From CAZALT01 sp964485515 (GTDB lineage: Bacteria > Actinomycetota > Acidimicrobiia > Acidimicrobiales > Acidimicrobilacustridaceae): 7,644 nt of DNA. The position numbers were made by a program, and so were the translations under genes. Location of the stretch: NCBI GenBank assembly GCA_964485515.1, contig CAZALT010000170.1, forward strand, positions 1 to 7,644, written 5' to 3'. Each line of letters opens with the position of its first letter. The first letter of the stretch is position 1. The notes beneath the pieces were generated by a model that was given only the letters and a program-made list of their open reading frames with translations, made no database searches and was not told the DNA's origin. Shown piece by piece: positions 1 through 6,810 of the stretch.

Positions 1-1
1 C

Positions 2-163
2 GCGTCGGTTCCTGAGCATTGGGGCCGGATCGAGTTGGCGATTTCGACGAGTAGCACGCTGCCGGCTGTCGAATCGCGTCACATCGGTTTGTCGAACATC
101 GCACAGGGCCTGTCCGAAAGATCGAAGGTCGGTGTCACAATTCGGTCGTCGGCGGTGACCTAG
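2..163 (+). CDS. Possible C-terminal end of an unidentified protein (partial)
   Basis: The frame beginning at base 2 stays open for 53 codons and ends at TAG 161-163, 14 bases before the ATG of the sigma factor gene. Its predicted peptide has an ordinary mixed composition, for example HWGRIELAISTSS near the start and KVGVTIRSSAVT at the end, and roughly 70 % of third positions are G or C. The overlapping frame 3 is also open but gives an arginine-rich, shadow-like peptide. If real, this gene would be the upstream member of an operon with the sigma/anti-sigma pair. Only the tail is present, no family is recognisable, and open frames of this length are common by chance in GC-rich DNA. I see no convincing promoter in 1-177. 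Confidence 0.3.
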   Translation, partial: ASVPEHWGRIELAISTSSTLPAVESRHIGLSNIAQGLSERSKVGVTIRSSAVT

Positions 164-168
164 AGGAA
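162..168 (+). promoter_or_regulatory. Ribosome binding site favouring the ATG at 178
   Basis: The purine run AGAGGAA ends nine bases before ATG 178. The in-frame GTG at 169 abuts it directly and is too close for normal initiation. This favours the ATG at 178 over the slightly longer reading from 169. Confidence 0.5.
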
Positions 169-177
169 GTGGCAGTC

Positions 178-681
178 ATGGAGGAAGCCGGCGGCGTCCC
201 GCGCTCGAGCCAAGCGCTCTCATCTGTTGAGTTCGCTGCGCTGTATCCGCGCCTCCGCCAGTTTGCTGCTGTCGTCGCTGACCAGGACATCGACCCCGAT
301 GATGTCGTCCAGGAAGCTCTCACCGCCTACCTGCGGCGCTTCGGACGTGACGGCAGAGCTGACGAACCTGAGGCCTACCTCAAGACGGCGATAGTCGGGA
401 TTGTCAGCAACCAGCGAAGGTCGCTGGCTCGTCGACGACGACGAGAATCGGTGCGAGACGACGACGCCTACTCACCGGCGTACCCCTCAGACGTCTCATC
501 TCTGCTCGCAGGGCTCTCGCCCAGCGACCGAGCACTGCTGGTCCTCGTCGAGGTCGAAGGCGAGCAGATCGCCAGCGCCGCCACCATCGTTGGTCTCTCT
601 TCTGTTGCAGCGCGAGCACGGCTGTCACGAGCCCGACGAAAGATCCGAGATGACCTCAACCGAGGAGACCGCGATGCCTGA
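178..681 (+). CDS. ECF-type RNA polymerase sigma factor (sigma-70 family)
   Basis: A 167-residue protein with the two-domain layout of extracytoplasmic-function sigma factors, which direct RNA polymerase to a small regulon after release from an anti-sigma factor. Region 2 spans about residues 17-88, with the core-binding signature DVVQEALTAYLRR (43-55) and the EPEAYLKTAIVGIVSNQRR stretch followed by a very basic run (RRRRR, near 85-89). Region 4 spans about 106-160, with LSPSDRALLVLVEVEGE leading into a helix-turn-helix that ends in ARLSRARRKIRDDL, the usual -35-reading part. A short acidic linker (about 92-105) joins them, and there is no C-terminal extension. The family assignment is solid, but the exact ECF group cannot be set by eye. 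The stop codon overlaps the start of the next gene by eight bases, so the two are translationally coupled. The sequence before the gene shows no clear ECF-type promoter, so autoregulation is not demonstrated. Confidence 0.88.
   Translation: MEEAGGVPRSSQALSSVEFAALYPRLRQFAAVVADQDIDPDDVVQEALTAYLRRFGRDGRADEPEAYLKTAIVGIVSNQRRSLARRRRRESVRDDDAYSPAYPSDVSSLLAGLSPSDRALLVLVEVEGEQIASAATIVGLSSVAARARLSRARRKIRDDLNRGDRDA
662..667 (+). promoter_or_regulatory. Ribosome binding site for the anti-sigma-like gene
   Basis: GAGGAG lies inside the 3' end of the sigma factor gene, six bases before ATG 674. It fixes the start of the downstream gene at 674. The same frame is open back to 401, but that part lies wholly inside the sigma gene and reads as a shadow. 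Confidence 0.7.
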
Positions 682-2362
682 TGACGAGGTAGCCAAGGCC
701 GTAGCGGCCAGCGGCCGGAGAGGAGCTCCCCGAGGTTCCGACGCCGTGTACACGTCGGCCGTGTTCGACGCCGAGACCTCAGCTTTTCGAGTCGAGAGCG
801 ACGACACGGTTGATGGGCATCGGTCAACTAGAGCGCGATCGCTTGTCCTCGCGGGAGCCGCACTAGCGGTCGTGATCGTCGCCGGTGTCGTTTGGGTCGG
901 CCGCTCAGACGACGCCGAGCCGGTTCTGTCCGGTCCCGCACCAGAGCAGCCGACCTCGACGTGGATCGGCCCGGCCCTGCTGGCTCCTACAGGCGTCGAC
1001 TGGCAAGTCAACGCCTGGACACCGGGCGATGGCACCGGTGAAGGGAGCAGAAGCATCAGCTCCTATCTCGAGGGCTTCACCCACGAGGGCGTCGGCTGGT
1101 CGCTGAACGTGTTCGGCCCCGATCCGGAACTCTTCCACGGCGACGTCTACTGCCCGGGACAGCAGACCAGGCAGATCGGTACGCGAGCCGTACGGCTCGA
1201 CCTCGATGAGACCTCGGCGAGCGAACGAGTGCAGACGTTGTCTTGGTCCGAGCAAGACGGCTCGTACGTCATGTTGACGCCCGTGGGAGTTGGTCCGGGT
1301 GCGGGTCCGCCGCTGGACACCGTGATTTCCCTCGTGGAGTCGATCGCCGACGTTCCGCTAGCCGACTGGACGAGCGCGCTGATGCCACCGGAAGGCGTGC
1401 CCGACCCCGTCACCGGCGCGACCGCCCGGCCCCTCCGGCTTGGGCTGCCGGCAGGCGAAGCGGAGACGTCGCTCAACGTGCAGCCGTGGACGACAGCGAA
1501 GTCCGAGATTCGACTTTCCAGCGGGATCGAACTCGAGCTGGATTCGTGGACGAAGCCGCTTGATGGCCTGTCCGCTCAGGTTCAGCCCGACGGTACGCCG
1601 GCGACGGTGCGCGGGGCTGGGGGGTCCATCGTGAGGGCCCAGAACTCAGAAAGCTCGTCATCCCCGGCTGGGGACGGAGATGGTGAGGTCGAGACCTCGG
1701 CCCTCGTGTGGGACGAAGGCGGAGCGCGGATGTCTTTCGGGTACCCCTCAAGCCTCTCCGACGACGATGCTGTCGCCTTGGCCGACTCGCTCGTGGTGCT
1801 GGACGATTCGGAGTGGAGGGCGCTTCTGCTCCCGCCCCACCTGTTCAGCGACGCAACCGAGGATCCTGCCCAGTCGTCGGGCACCACTTCGACGGTCCCG
1901 GCAAGCGGCGAGATCGTGCTCGGCGCCACACGCCTCACTCCTCTGGACTCGATACCCGAGGGGGTCGTGCCCCTACAGACCGCACTCAACGCGACTGATC
2001 CGAACGGCAACCCGGTCCCATTCAACTCACCGGACGGACGGGCACCGAAGACCTTCCTGGCCCGGTTCACCGACGACGTCATGACGGACCACGACGCATC
2101 CGGCAACACCATCCAGGCGTTCAAGGACCGCACCGTCTGGGTCGTTTACTACGACGGTGTCACCGAGTCGCAGATCTGGACCTCAAAGCCGCTCGGACCC
2201 GAAAGCAACGGTGGCGAGCAGTCGACGTCCACCGTCTCCGAGCCCTCGAGCGACTCGATCGCTAGGGGCTATGTGCAGGTCCACCTCGTTGACGCTTACT
2301 CCGGTCACTCCTTGGTCATCTTCACCCAAGCAGAACCGTCGGGTGGGCTCCCTGGCTCTTGA
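674..2362 (+). CDS. Membrane-anchored anti-sigma-like protein with duplicated extracytoplasmic domain
   Basis: A 562-residue protein whose gene overlaps the sigma factor gene by eight bases (ATG 674, sigma stop 679-681), the classical arrangement of a sigma factor and its anti-sigma. Residues 1-56 are cytoplasmic and polar, and end in the basic RSTRAR. One transmembrane helix follows (57-75, LVLAGAALAVVIVAGVVWV). Residues 77-562 would lie outside the membrane. That part holds two similar units: LSWSEQDGSYVML...LVESI..VPLADWTSALMPPE (189-240) matches LVWDEGGARMSFG...LADSLVVLDDSEWRALLLPP (344-388). Low-complexity Ser/Asp/Gly linkers lie at 325-340 and 398-412. A third, different module (about 412-552) contains VWVVYYDG and VQVHLVDAYSGHSLVIF. 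The N-terminal part has no cysteines or HxxxCxxC zinc motif, so it is not a standard ZAS anti-sigma. The anti-sigma role is inferred from position and topology, with ligand unknown. It could instead be a secreted sensor or surface protein co-expressed with the sigma factor. Confidence 0.75.
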   Translation: MPDDEVAKAVAASGRRGAPRGSDAVYTSAVFDAETSAFRVESDDTVDGHRSTRARSLVLAGAALAVVIVAGVVWVGRSDDAEPVLSGPAPEQPTSTWIGPALLAPTGVDWQVNAWTPGDGTGEGSRSISSYLEGFTHEGVGWSLNVFGPDPELFHGDVYCPGQQTRQIGTRAVRLDLDETSASERVQTLSWSEQDGSYVMLTPVGVGPGAGPPLDTVISLVESIADVPLADWTSALMPPEGVPDPVTGATARPLRLGLPAGEAETSLNVQPWTTAKSEIRLSSGIELELDSWTKPLDGLSAQVQPDGTPATVRGAGGSIVRAQNSESSSSPAGDGDGEVETSALVWDEGGARMSFGYPSSLSDDDAVALADSLVVLDDSEWRALLLPPHLFSDATEDPAQSSGTTSTVPASGEIVLGATRLTPLDSIPEGVVPLQTALNATDPNGNPVPFNSPDGRAPKTFLARFTDDVMTDHDASGNTIQAFKDRTVWVVYYDGVTESQIWTSKPLGPESNGGEQSTSTVSEPSSDSIARGYVQVHLVDAYSGHSLVIFTQAEPSGGLPGS

Positions 2363-2394
2363 GCTCTCGATGAACTCACGAACTCAGCGTCTCA

Positions 2395-2520
2395 GCAGTT
2401 CCTTCATTAGCCATCTCATCTAATCCACCACCTCAAGACACACCTCATCAGACTTCATCACGTCCACCCACCAACGCCCACCACTGACCACTGCTCACCA
2501 CCTACCAACTAACCCCTCCA
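2395..2520 (+). terminator. G-poor, C-rich intergenic tract; candidate Rho-dependent terminator or oriT leader
   Basis: This stretch has only about 8 G in some 125 bases but many C, in a run of CCACC, CTCATC and ACCAC units. It lies just after the stop codon of the anti-sigma-like gene and before the relaxase. C-rich, G-poor, weakly structured RNA is the known signature of a Rho-loading (rut) site, so termination of the sigma/anti-sigma transcript here is a reasonable inference. No intrinsic hairpin with a T-tract is visible. Skewed tracts also occur beside transfer origins, so it could be part of an oriT. Confidence 0.35.
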
Positions 2521-2523
2521 TCG

Positions 2524-2565
2524 GCACGTATGCACTCTGTCGAGTTGCTACTTGTGGAGTCGTGC
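2524..2565. repeat. Interrupted inverted repeat over the relaxase start codon
   Basis: The left arm is GCACG (2524-2528) plus ACTC (2534-2537), with TATGC bulged between. The right arm is GAGTCGTGC (2557-2565). Together they can pair as nine base pairs around a 19-base loop. The right arm contains the relaxase GTG start (2562-2564) and overlaps the GGAG before it. Two readings are possible: an RNA hairpin that hides the translation start, or a DNA dyad recognised by the relaxase at its origin of transfer, which often lies next to the relaxase gene. Neither is shown by sequence alone. Confidence 0.35.
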
Positions 2566-5500
2566 GAGGTGGCGTGAAGTTCTACCGAGGCAGTGCCGGC
2601 GAGGCCGTTGGCTATGCGTTCTCCGACGAGCGTCTGCCGGCGGACCGGCGGGCCGAGGACTACTACCTGGCCGAGGGCGGTGATGTCGTCGAGCGGCTCA
2701 CCGTCGGCGCGGACAAAACGGTGCGTCGCGACACGCTCGACCGGGAGCAGTACGCCCGATGGGTCGAGGGCAACGACCCGTTGAGCGACCGGACGAAGGG
2801 GACACCGCGCTGTGAGGCCGATCGGGCGTTGCGGTTCGTCGAGGTCACGGTCAATGGCCCGAAGACCTGGACGGTCGCGGCCGAGCTGCACCCGGACGTC
2901 GCCGAGGCGTATGCGACGGCCCAGGATCGAGCGACCGAGTCGCTCGCCAGGTCGTTCGCTTCCAAGTGCAAAACCCGTACCGGGGCCGGCGGCACCGCGC
3001 AGATGAGCCTGTCCGAGGTCGAGGTGGTGGCGATCCGGCATTACACGAGCCGGGCGGGGGATCCGCACCGTCACATCCATCTCCAGCTCAACGCTCGGGT
3101 CCTGTCCGCTGACGGGCTGTGGCGCAGCGTGGACTCGATGGCGTTCCGGTTGATGATCGCCGAGATCAACGGCCTCGGACACCTGTCCGTCCTGGCGGAT
3201 CCGATGTTTCGTCAGGCGCTGGCGTCACACGGCTACACGCTCGACCGTGACGGCGAGATCGTCCAGCTCGCCGCGGCGGTCCCGGTCCTGTCGAAGCGTC
3301 ATGCTCAGATCGACCGGAACCTCGCGACGTTGGAGCGGGAGTGGCGGGAGCAGAACCCGGGGGAGGAACCGTCCCGGCAGCTGCGCCGGGAATGGGACCG
3401 CGAAGCGTGGAAGCAGGACCGTCCCGGAAAGGGACGCCAGCACGACCCAGCGGTGCTGTCGTCCCGGTGGCTGGGAGAGCTCGAGGCCGCCGGGATCGAT
3501 CCCGGTGTCGAACGGGCCCGACCGGGACAGCTCCCGGTCGGGGTCCCTCCGGGCATGGTCGACCGGGACACGGTCGTCACCGCCGCCCTCGGACGATTGG
3601 GAGCGCAGCGGTCCCGGTGGAACGAACACGACCTGACCGGCGCGATCTGCATCGAGCTGGCCGAAGCAGGACTCGTCGCCGAGGGCGCTGCGTTGGGGGA
3701 GCTGGTCGAGGACTGCACCGCCCGAGGGCTCGATGTGTGCGAGTCGATGACCGGACCGGGACGCGTCGCCTCTCACGTCCGACACCTCACCTCACCGGAG
3801 GTGATCGAGTGCTGGGACGATCTGCAGTCCCGGTTCGCGTCCCGGTCCCATCCCGGCAACGACGCCGCCGATGCCGACATCGCCCGGGCGATGGTTCCGG
3901 ACCGGGATTCCAACTCCTACCGCAGCGGGACGATCCCGGACCTCGACGACGGGCAGATCCGAGCCGTCCGAGCGGTCGCCGGGACCGGACAACTCGTCAA
4001 CATCGAAGGCGCAGCCGGGACCGGCAAGACCACCATGCTCGCGGTGGCTACCCGAGCCATCGAGCAATCCGGTGGACGGGTCGTGTTGGTGGCGCCGTCG
4101 GCGAAGGCAGCGAAGGTCGCCGAGTGGGAGACCGGCGCACCGGGCAACACCCTGGCCAAGCTCATCCACGAGCACGGCTACCGCTGGGACCACGCCGGGC
4201 GCATGACCCGCCTCGCCCCCGGCGACATCGACCCCGACCACTGGGAAAACTACGTGGGCCCTCGTGTCGACTGGCAGCTCGATCCGTCCGTGACTGTGAT
4301 TGTTGACGAGGCCGGCATGGTCGACCAAGACACCGGCCGGGCACTGCTCACCATCGCCGACGAGACGGGCGCAAGGATCGTCAACGTCGGCGACCGGTCC
4401 CAGCTGCCCGCCGTCGGCCGAGGCGGCTACCTCCAAGCCGCCGCCTCCTGGGTCGAACCGGTAGTGATGGCTGACATCCACCGCTTCCGCACCCTCGACG
4501 AGCACGGCCGATCGATCCGAGACGACGCCTACGCCGAGCTGTCCTGCCAGATGCGAACCGGCGACGACCCCGGCGACGTGTTCGACCAGCTCGTCGCCCG
4601 CGGTCAGGTCCAGGTCCACGACGAGCCCGCCGAAGCGCGGGCGGAGATCGCCGATGACTGGATGACCCACGCCCGAGCAGGGGACTCGGCGACGATCGTC
4701 GCCGCGACCAACCGCGAGGCCGCCGAGATCAACCACACCGTCCGGCACCGCCGAGTCATCGCCGGATACGTCGACGACACCGCCGTCGTGTTCGGCCGGG
4801 ACGGCAACCCGATCGGCATCGGCGACCGCATCACGACCCGGCGCAACGACCGCGACCTCGGCGTGCTCAACCGCGAGGAATGGACCATCACCGCCATCGG
4901 CCAGGACGGCAGCGCCACCGCACGGGGAGGACTCCAAGACCGGACCGTCACCCTCAACGCGGACTACATCGGCGAGTCGACGCATCTCGCCTACGCCGTC
5001 ACGGACTACGGCAGCCAAGGCACCACCGTCGACCGAGGCATCGTTCGCCTCGCCGAGGAGACCACCGCCGCCGGCCTCTATGTCGCCATGACCCGCGGCC
5101 GCTACGACAACACCGTCCACATCGTCGCCGACAACCTGGACCAAGCCCGAGTCCAATGGATCGACGCCGCCGGCCGAGACCGCGCCGACCGAGGCCTCGC
5201 CGCCGAACTCGAAGCCGTCCAGCGCGACGTCGCCCAGGCGCCGACCCCGCCCGTGCAGCGGGCACTCGGCTTCGACACGTCGCGACCTGAGCCGGCGGCC
5301 CTCCCGGTCCGAAGCGTCGGAGAACAGGTCGACGACGCCCTCGAACAAGCTCGCGCTGACTACATGGTCGCCGAGCACCGCCTCGACCGAGCGCTCGCGT
5401 CAGCAGCTCCCGAGGTCGAGCGACTGACTCAGATCGCGCAGATCCTCAACGAGGTGGACCGGGCCCACGCCGAGACCGGCGATGCCGACCGGGACGTCCA

Positions 5501-6188
5501 AGTCGCCACCCGACAGGCAGAGACCGCACGACAAGACCGTGCCGACCTCGACGCCACGCGCACGCGGGCCACCTACAAGCCAGCGCTCGCCGAAGCGAAG
5601 CACGATGGCGACCAACAACGCGTGGCCAAGCTCGAGCGGTACCGAGCGATGTCGCGGCCCGCTCGACAACGAGAGGAGTCGAGACTGCGCGCCGTAGCGA
5701 TCGACGCTCAACGCCGACTCACCCCCGCCCTCGAACTACGAACCGTCGCCGAAGGCGACCTTGCCCACGCCGCCAGTCAGCTCGAAGGCGTGGACGTGCC
5801 GCGAGACCTCCTCCGGCGAAGCGAACGCGACCCGGCCGGGATCGACCGCCTCGCGCACGGCGCCGGCATCGACGGGCTGCGCCAAGAAGTCCGCGACCTC
5901 CGAGCACGCTTCGACGAAGCAGCCGTCGCCCAACTCGTGCTGAAGACGGGCGAGGACCACATCGTCGTCGTGCCGTACGACCCCGACGACCCGATCCGCG
6001 CGGTGGCCAGGTCCGACTGGGATCGCCTCGGTCGAGGCGAACAGCTCAACCTCGCGTCTAGTAACCGGGCGATCCTCGAGGTGACCCGCGAGCAGGTCGA
6101 GGGTGGTGGGGTCGTGCCCTTCGATCGAGGTGTCGATGGTCTCATCGTCGTTCGGCAGGAGGGTGTGTCCTTGGACGTCGGCATCTGA
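2562..6188 (+). CDS. MobF-family conjugative relaxase-helicase (TrwC/TraI-like)
   Basis: A 1208-residue bifunctional protein that would nick the transfer origin, stay covalently bound to the 5' end and unwind the DNA during conjugation. Relaxase domain, about 5-300: tyrosines at Y18 and Y34/Y35 (AEDYYLAEGG) sit where TrwC has its Y18 and Y26/Y27 nucleophiles. FVEVTVNGPKTW is at 92-103. The metal-binding triad is H160, H171 and H173 in RHYTSRAGDPHRHIHLQLN, with the same 11- and 2-residue spacing as F TraI. Helicase domain, about 455-870: Walker A GAAGTGKT (483-490), DEAGM (582-586), GDRSQLPAVGRGG (610-622), YGSQGTTVDRG (816-826) and VAMTRGR (841-847), as in RecD-like enzymes. Residues about 915-1075 are charged and likely coiled coil. 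The last 130 residues are unassigned. The gene appears intact. GTG 2562 gives the MRGGVKFYRG start I recall from actinobacterial relatives; GTG 2574 is a possible alternative. No coupling protein or secretion gene lies nearby. Confidence 0.95.
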   Translation: MRGGVKFYRGSAGEAVGYAFSDERLPADRRAEDYYLAEGGDVVERLTVGADKTVRRDTLDREQYARWVEGNDPLSDRTKGTPRCEADRALRFVEVTVNGPKTWTVAAELHPDVAEAYATAQDRATESLARSFASKCKTRTGAGGTAQMSLSEVEVVAIRHYTSRAGDPHRHIHLQLNARVLSADGLWRSVDSMAFRLMIAEINGLGHLSVLADPMFRQALASHGYTLDRDGEIVQLAAAVPVLSKRHAQIDRNLATLEREWREQNPGEEPSRQLRREWDREAWKQDRPGKGRQHDPAVLSSRWLGELEAAGIDPGVERARPGQLPVGVPPGMVDRDTVVTAALGRLGAQRSRWNEHDLTGAICIELAEAGLVAEGAALGELVEDCTARGLDVCESMTGPGRVASHVRHLTSPEVIECWDDLQSRFASRSHPGNDAADADIARAMVPDRDSNSYRSGTIPDLDDGQIRAVRAVAGTGQLVNIEGAAGTGKTTMLAVATRAIEQSGGRVVLVAPSAKAAKVAEWETGAPGNTLAKLIHEHGYRWDHAGRMTRLAPGDIDPDHWENYVGPRVDWQLDPSVTVIVDEAGMVDQDTGRALLTIADETGARIVNVGDRSQLPAVGRGGYLQAAASWVEPVVMADIHRFRTLDEHGRSIRDDAYAELSCQMRTGDDPGDVFDQLVARGQVQVHDEPAEARAEIADDWMTHARAGDSATIVAATNREAAEINHTVRHRRVIAGYVDDTAVVFGRDGNPIGIGDRITTRRNDRDLGVLNREEWTITAIGQDGSATARGGLQDRTVTLNADYIGESTHLAYAVTDYGSQGTTVDRGIVRLAEETTAAGLYVAMTRGRYDNTVHIVADNLDQARVQWIDAAGRDRADRGLAAELEAVQRDVAQAPTPPVQRALGFDTSRPEPAALPVRSVGEQVDDALEQARADYMVAEHRLDRALASAAPEVERLTQIAQILNEVDRAHAETGDADRDVQVATRQAETARQDRADLDATRTRATYKPALAEAKHDGDQQRVAKLERYRAMSRPARQREESRLRAVAIDAQRRLTPALELRTVAEGDLAHAASQLEGVDVPRDLLRRSERDPAGIDRLAHGAGIDGLRQEVRDLRARFDEAAVAQLVLKTGEDHIVVVPYDPDDPIRAVARSDWDRLGRGEQLNLASSNRAILEVTREQVEGGGVVPFDRGVDGLIVVRQEGVSLDVGI
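3280..4021. other. Cluster of TCCCGG/CCGGGA hexamers inside the relaxase gene
   Basis: By eye I count 11 copies of TCCCGG (starting at 3280, 3372, 3422, 3462, 3500, 3532, 3612, 3828, 3840, 3851 and 3934) and about 8 of its complement CCGGGA in some 740 bases. Only a handful occur in the remaining 2.9 kb of the gene. The copies fall in all three codon phases (read as SR, PG or LPV), so a protein repeat or one preferred codon pair does not explain them. The cluster ends at the Walker A codons. It may be a compositional patch in the relaxase-helicase linker. No function can be assigned. Confidence 0.35.
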
Positions 6189-6271
6189 GCGCCCGATGAC
6201 GGGGCATGCGTCGAGATCCGGGTTTCTAGGTCCGCCCGGGGCTATGGACGCGGATTGGGCTATCGGACACC

Positions 6272-6287
6272 GAGTGGCCTGCCACTT
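6272..6287. terminator. Weak hairpin between convergent genes
   Basis: The 129 bases between the relaxase stop and the end of the minus-strand gene at 6318 contain one small dyad, AGTGG-CCTG-CCACT (6273-6286), extendable by one G-T pair. On the + strand it is followed by TTGCT. It is the only terminator-like structure between two converging genes, but the stem is short and there is no real T-tract. I see nothing else in this gap. Confidence 0.2.
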
Positions 6288-6317
6288 TGCTCTGGATGCC
6301 GATCTCTCCGCTCAGGC

Positions 6318-6761
6318 CTAGAGCCACGGGCCACGCACAGGGTGAAGGCGCCAGCCGTAGTCGAACATCGCTCGGGACATCAGCGACCACGACACGGGCG
6401 TGAAGATGACCGTCTCGCGGTCGTCTGGTCGAAGCACCACCGCTGATCGCTGGCCGAACATCTTGCGCCAGTCCAGGACGTTTCCCTCAGACTTGTTGAT
6501 CACGAGTTCCGGTGCCGACTCACGAGGAAGACGGATGACGATGTGGGCCTCACTGATTGTGAGCACTACTGAGTCGAAGAGCCCGAGCGGGAGCACGTGC
6601 GCTGCCCCGACGGAGATATAGCCATCCCTGCTTGGCCCCGATGCCCTACGGGCCCGGGAGGTGAGGATGATCTGCCTGACGCCGACAACGACGGTGGCGA
6701 TGAGGGTCGCCGCTATGAGGATCTTGACTGGGGTCGTGGCGGTCGCCCCGAACGTCAGCAT
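6318..6761 (-). CDS. Small single-pass membrane protein, unknown function (intact paralogue)
   Basis: A 147-residue protein from ATG 6761. Its N-terminal helix (about residues 11-34, KILIAATLIATVVVGVRQII) is followed by the basic SRARR, then a soluble, strand-rich domain of about 110 residues (VVLTISEAHIVIRLP, VINKSEGNVLDW, SAVVLRPDDRETVIFTPVSW). The orientation rule puts the soluble domain in the cytoplasm. No catalytic motif, cysteine pair or known family is visible. In-frame starts further up exist (ATG 6803 giving 161 residues, TTG 6839 giving 173). I prefer 6761 because codon use is good only from there (CTA, CCA and AGA occur before it) and because the length then matches the repaired upstream paralogue (143 residues). 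A weak GCGGA lies just before it. The gene follows the split paralogue by 49 bases on the same strand, so both may share a transcript. It converges on the relaxase gene. Confidence 0.7.
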   Translation of the reverse strand: MLTFGATATTPVKILIAATLIATVVVGVRQIILTSRARRASGPSRDGYISVGAAHVLPLGLFDSVVLTISEAHIVIRLPRESAPELVINKSEGNVLDWRKMFGQRSAVVLRPDDRETVIFTPVSWSLMSRAMFDYGWRLHPVRGPWL

Positions 6762-6810
6762 GTGATCCGCAGGTCTTGGTAGGGCGTCGGGTGACTGATG
6801 CATGTGCGGG

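Noticed and set aside
80..100. CATCGGTTT near the left edge, considered as a copy of the tRNA-Arg anticodon arm and so a possible att site
   Set aside because: The match to the tRNA ends after nine or ten bases, and there is no match to the T arm or acceptor end, which would form an att core.
135..158. GTCAC-GTGAC inverted repeat before the sigma factor gene, considered as an operator
   Set aside because: The arms match for only five bases with a 13-base spacer and do not extend, which is expected by chance at this GC content.
401..673. Upstream extension of the anti-sigma-like frame
   Set aside because: It lies entirely inside the sigma factor gene, reads as low-complexity sequence, and a well-placed GAGGAG precedes the ATG at 674.
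2395..2520. CRISPR or tandem repeat array, suggested by repeated CTCATC and CCACC units
   Set aside because: The units are short, unevenly spaced and not true repeats. The pattern reflects G-poor composition.
3792..5378. Long minus-strand open frame of 528 codons opposite the helicase domain
   Set aside because: It is rich in Val, Gly and Asp, has no recognisable motif, and lies fully antisense to a gene with complete helicase motifs. Such shadows are usual in GC-rich coding DNA.
6103..6321. Small plus-strand frame of 72 codons across the relaxase stop
   Set aside because: It overlaps the 3' end of the relaxase in another frame, has no clear ribosome binding site, and has an unconvincing composition.
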